Under the pieces are notes generated by a model, which was not told the origin of the DNA, did not search any database, and saw nothing but the letters and a program-made list of their open reading frames with translations. From positions 1 to 15,268 of the forward strand of contig JBAYJT010000038.1 of NCBI GenBank assembly GCA_041664965.1: a stretch of DNA of 15,268 nucleotides, written 5' to 3'. Position 1 is the stretch's first letter; each line of letters begins with the position of its first letter. This document shows, in pieces, positions 15,058-15,268 of this stretch. The position numbers and the translations under genes are program-made. Origin of the DNA: JBAYJT01 sp041664965. GTDB lineage: Bacteria; Pseudomonadota; Gammaproteobacteria; UBA9339.

Positions 15058-15109
15058 ACTTTAAAATATAACCCATTGATTTATAATGAAAACGCGTAGA
15101 CATTTATTC
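15058..15109 (+). repeat. Dispersed intergenic repeat, copy 3
   Basis: Third copy of the ~52 bp element, in the gap between the unrecognised - strand gene and the ffs promoter. It has ACTTTA, ATAACCCATTGATTTATAA, GAAAAC and GTAGACAT in the same order and spacing as copy 1. Read on the - strand it gives a 19-codon open frame (15103-15044) that begins with ATG behind GGAG; see the findings. Confidence 0.75.
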
Positions 15110-15112
15110 TCC

Positions 15113-15148
15113 GTAGCTTTAGCGAAGGGGGATGTTTTTTTGCGCTAC
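15113..15148. repeat. Short inverted repeat at the 3' end of the terminal gene
   Basis: TAGCG at 15120-15124 faces CGCTA at 15143-15147, and alternatively GTAGC at 15113-15117 faces GCTAC at 15144-15148. The arms overlap the stop codon of the - strand gene. A hairpin could form in the transcript of that gene, but no T-run follows on its strand, so it is not a standard terminator. Confidence 0.3.
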
Positions 15149-15268
15149 ATCCTTTGCACATCCAGAAGATGTTTTTGTAGTAGGCGGATTTCGGTGAGAG
15201 CGGCGTGATAGGCTTCATCAATAACGTCGGGATTTTTTTCGTTTAGAATACATTGAATAAGGCGAGAA
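15145..15268 (-). CDS. Unrecognised protein, C-terminal 40 residues (5' truncated by window edge)
   Basis: An open frame enters from the right edge on the - strand and ends at TAG (15147-15145). The 40 visible residues include CILNEKNPDVIDEAYHAAL and end LLQKHLLDVQRM; they read as a soluble, mostly helical tail with ordinary composition. I do not recognise the family. The gene is co-directional with ffs and dnaX and is separated from the 4.5S RNA by about 156 bases that hold repeat copy 3 and the putative ffs promoter. Confidence that it is coding rests on the uninterrupted frame, plausible amino-acid make-up and the absence of another gene there. Confidence 0.6.
   Translation of the reverse strand, partial: SRLIQCILNEKNPDVIDEAYHAALTEIRLLQKHLLDVQRM

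Noticed and set aside
1..15268. CRISPR array, insertion sequence, transposase, integrase, tRNA or rRNA gene
   Set aside because: I saw no regularly spaced direct repeats, transposase motifs, cloverleaf or rRNA signatures; the only stable RNA gene is ffs.

Overview
The window is AT-rich bacterial DNA, almost wholly coding. It most likely comes from a gammaproteobacterium: the DnaX protein at the right end follows the enterobacterial DnaX pattern closely through its ATPase and zinc-binding parts and keeps a tau-type C-terminal domain, and the capsule-export genes are of the Gram-negative Wza/Wzb/Wzc type. The low GC and dispersed intergenic repeats would suit a Legionella/Coxiella-like lineage, but that placement is a guess.

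Positions 2-6406 carry a tight run of seven + strand genes: the C-terminal end of an AMP-forming acyl ligase, a LuxE-like acyl-protein synthetase, a LuxC-like acyl reductase, two tandem short-chain dehydrogenases (SDRs), and the N and C halves of a split transketolase. Most junctions overlap or are only a few bases long. The one large gap lies between the two SDRs and holds a repeat. Taken together the genes suggest that a carboxylic acid is activated, loaded on LuxE, reduced to an aldehyde by LuxC, extended by a two-carbon ketol unit by transketolase, and reduced by the SDRs. This would make an unusual sugar or sugar substituent for a surface polysaccharide. It is the most interesting part of the window; each family is recognisable, but the combined pathway is inference.

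Positions 6483-13152 continue on the + strand with polysaccharide export and sugar genes: a low-molecular-weight tyrosine phosphatase (Wzb type), a Wza-type outer-membrane lipoprotein, a Wzc-type tyrosine autokinase/copolymerase, a DegT-family aminotransferase and a FlaA1/CapD/WbpM-type 4,6-dehydratase. The last two together would make an amino-dideoxy sugar nucleotide. No glycosyltransferase, flippase or polymerase gene is in view; these would have to lie upstream of the window or elsewhere.

Positions 13216-15268 are on the - strand and hold housekeeping genes: the C-terminal end of an unrecognised gene, the 4.5S signal recognition particle RNA (ffs) with a plausible promoter, and dnaX directly downstream of it. 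dnaX contains a candidate -1 frameshift heptamer with a stop immediately behind it.

A ~52 bp intergenic repeat occurs three times in the same orientation (3785, 13146, 15058). No intergenic stretch exceeds about 160 bases.
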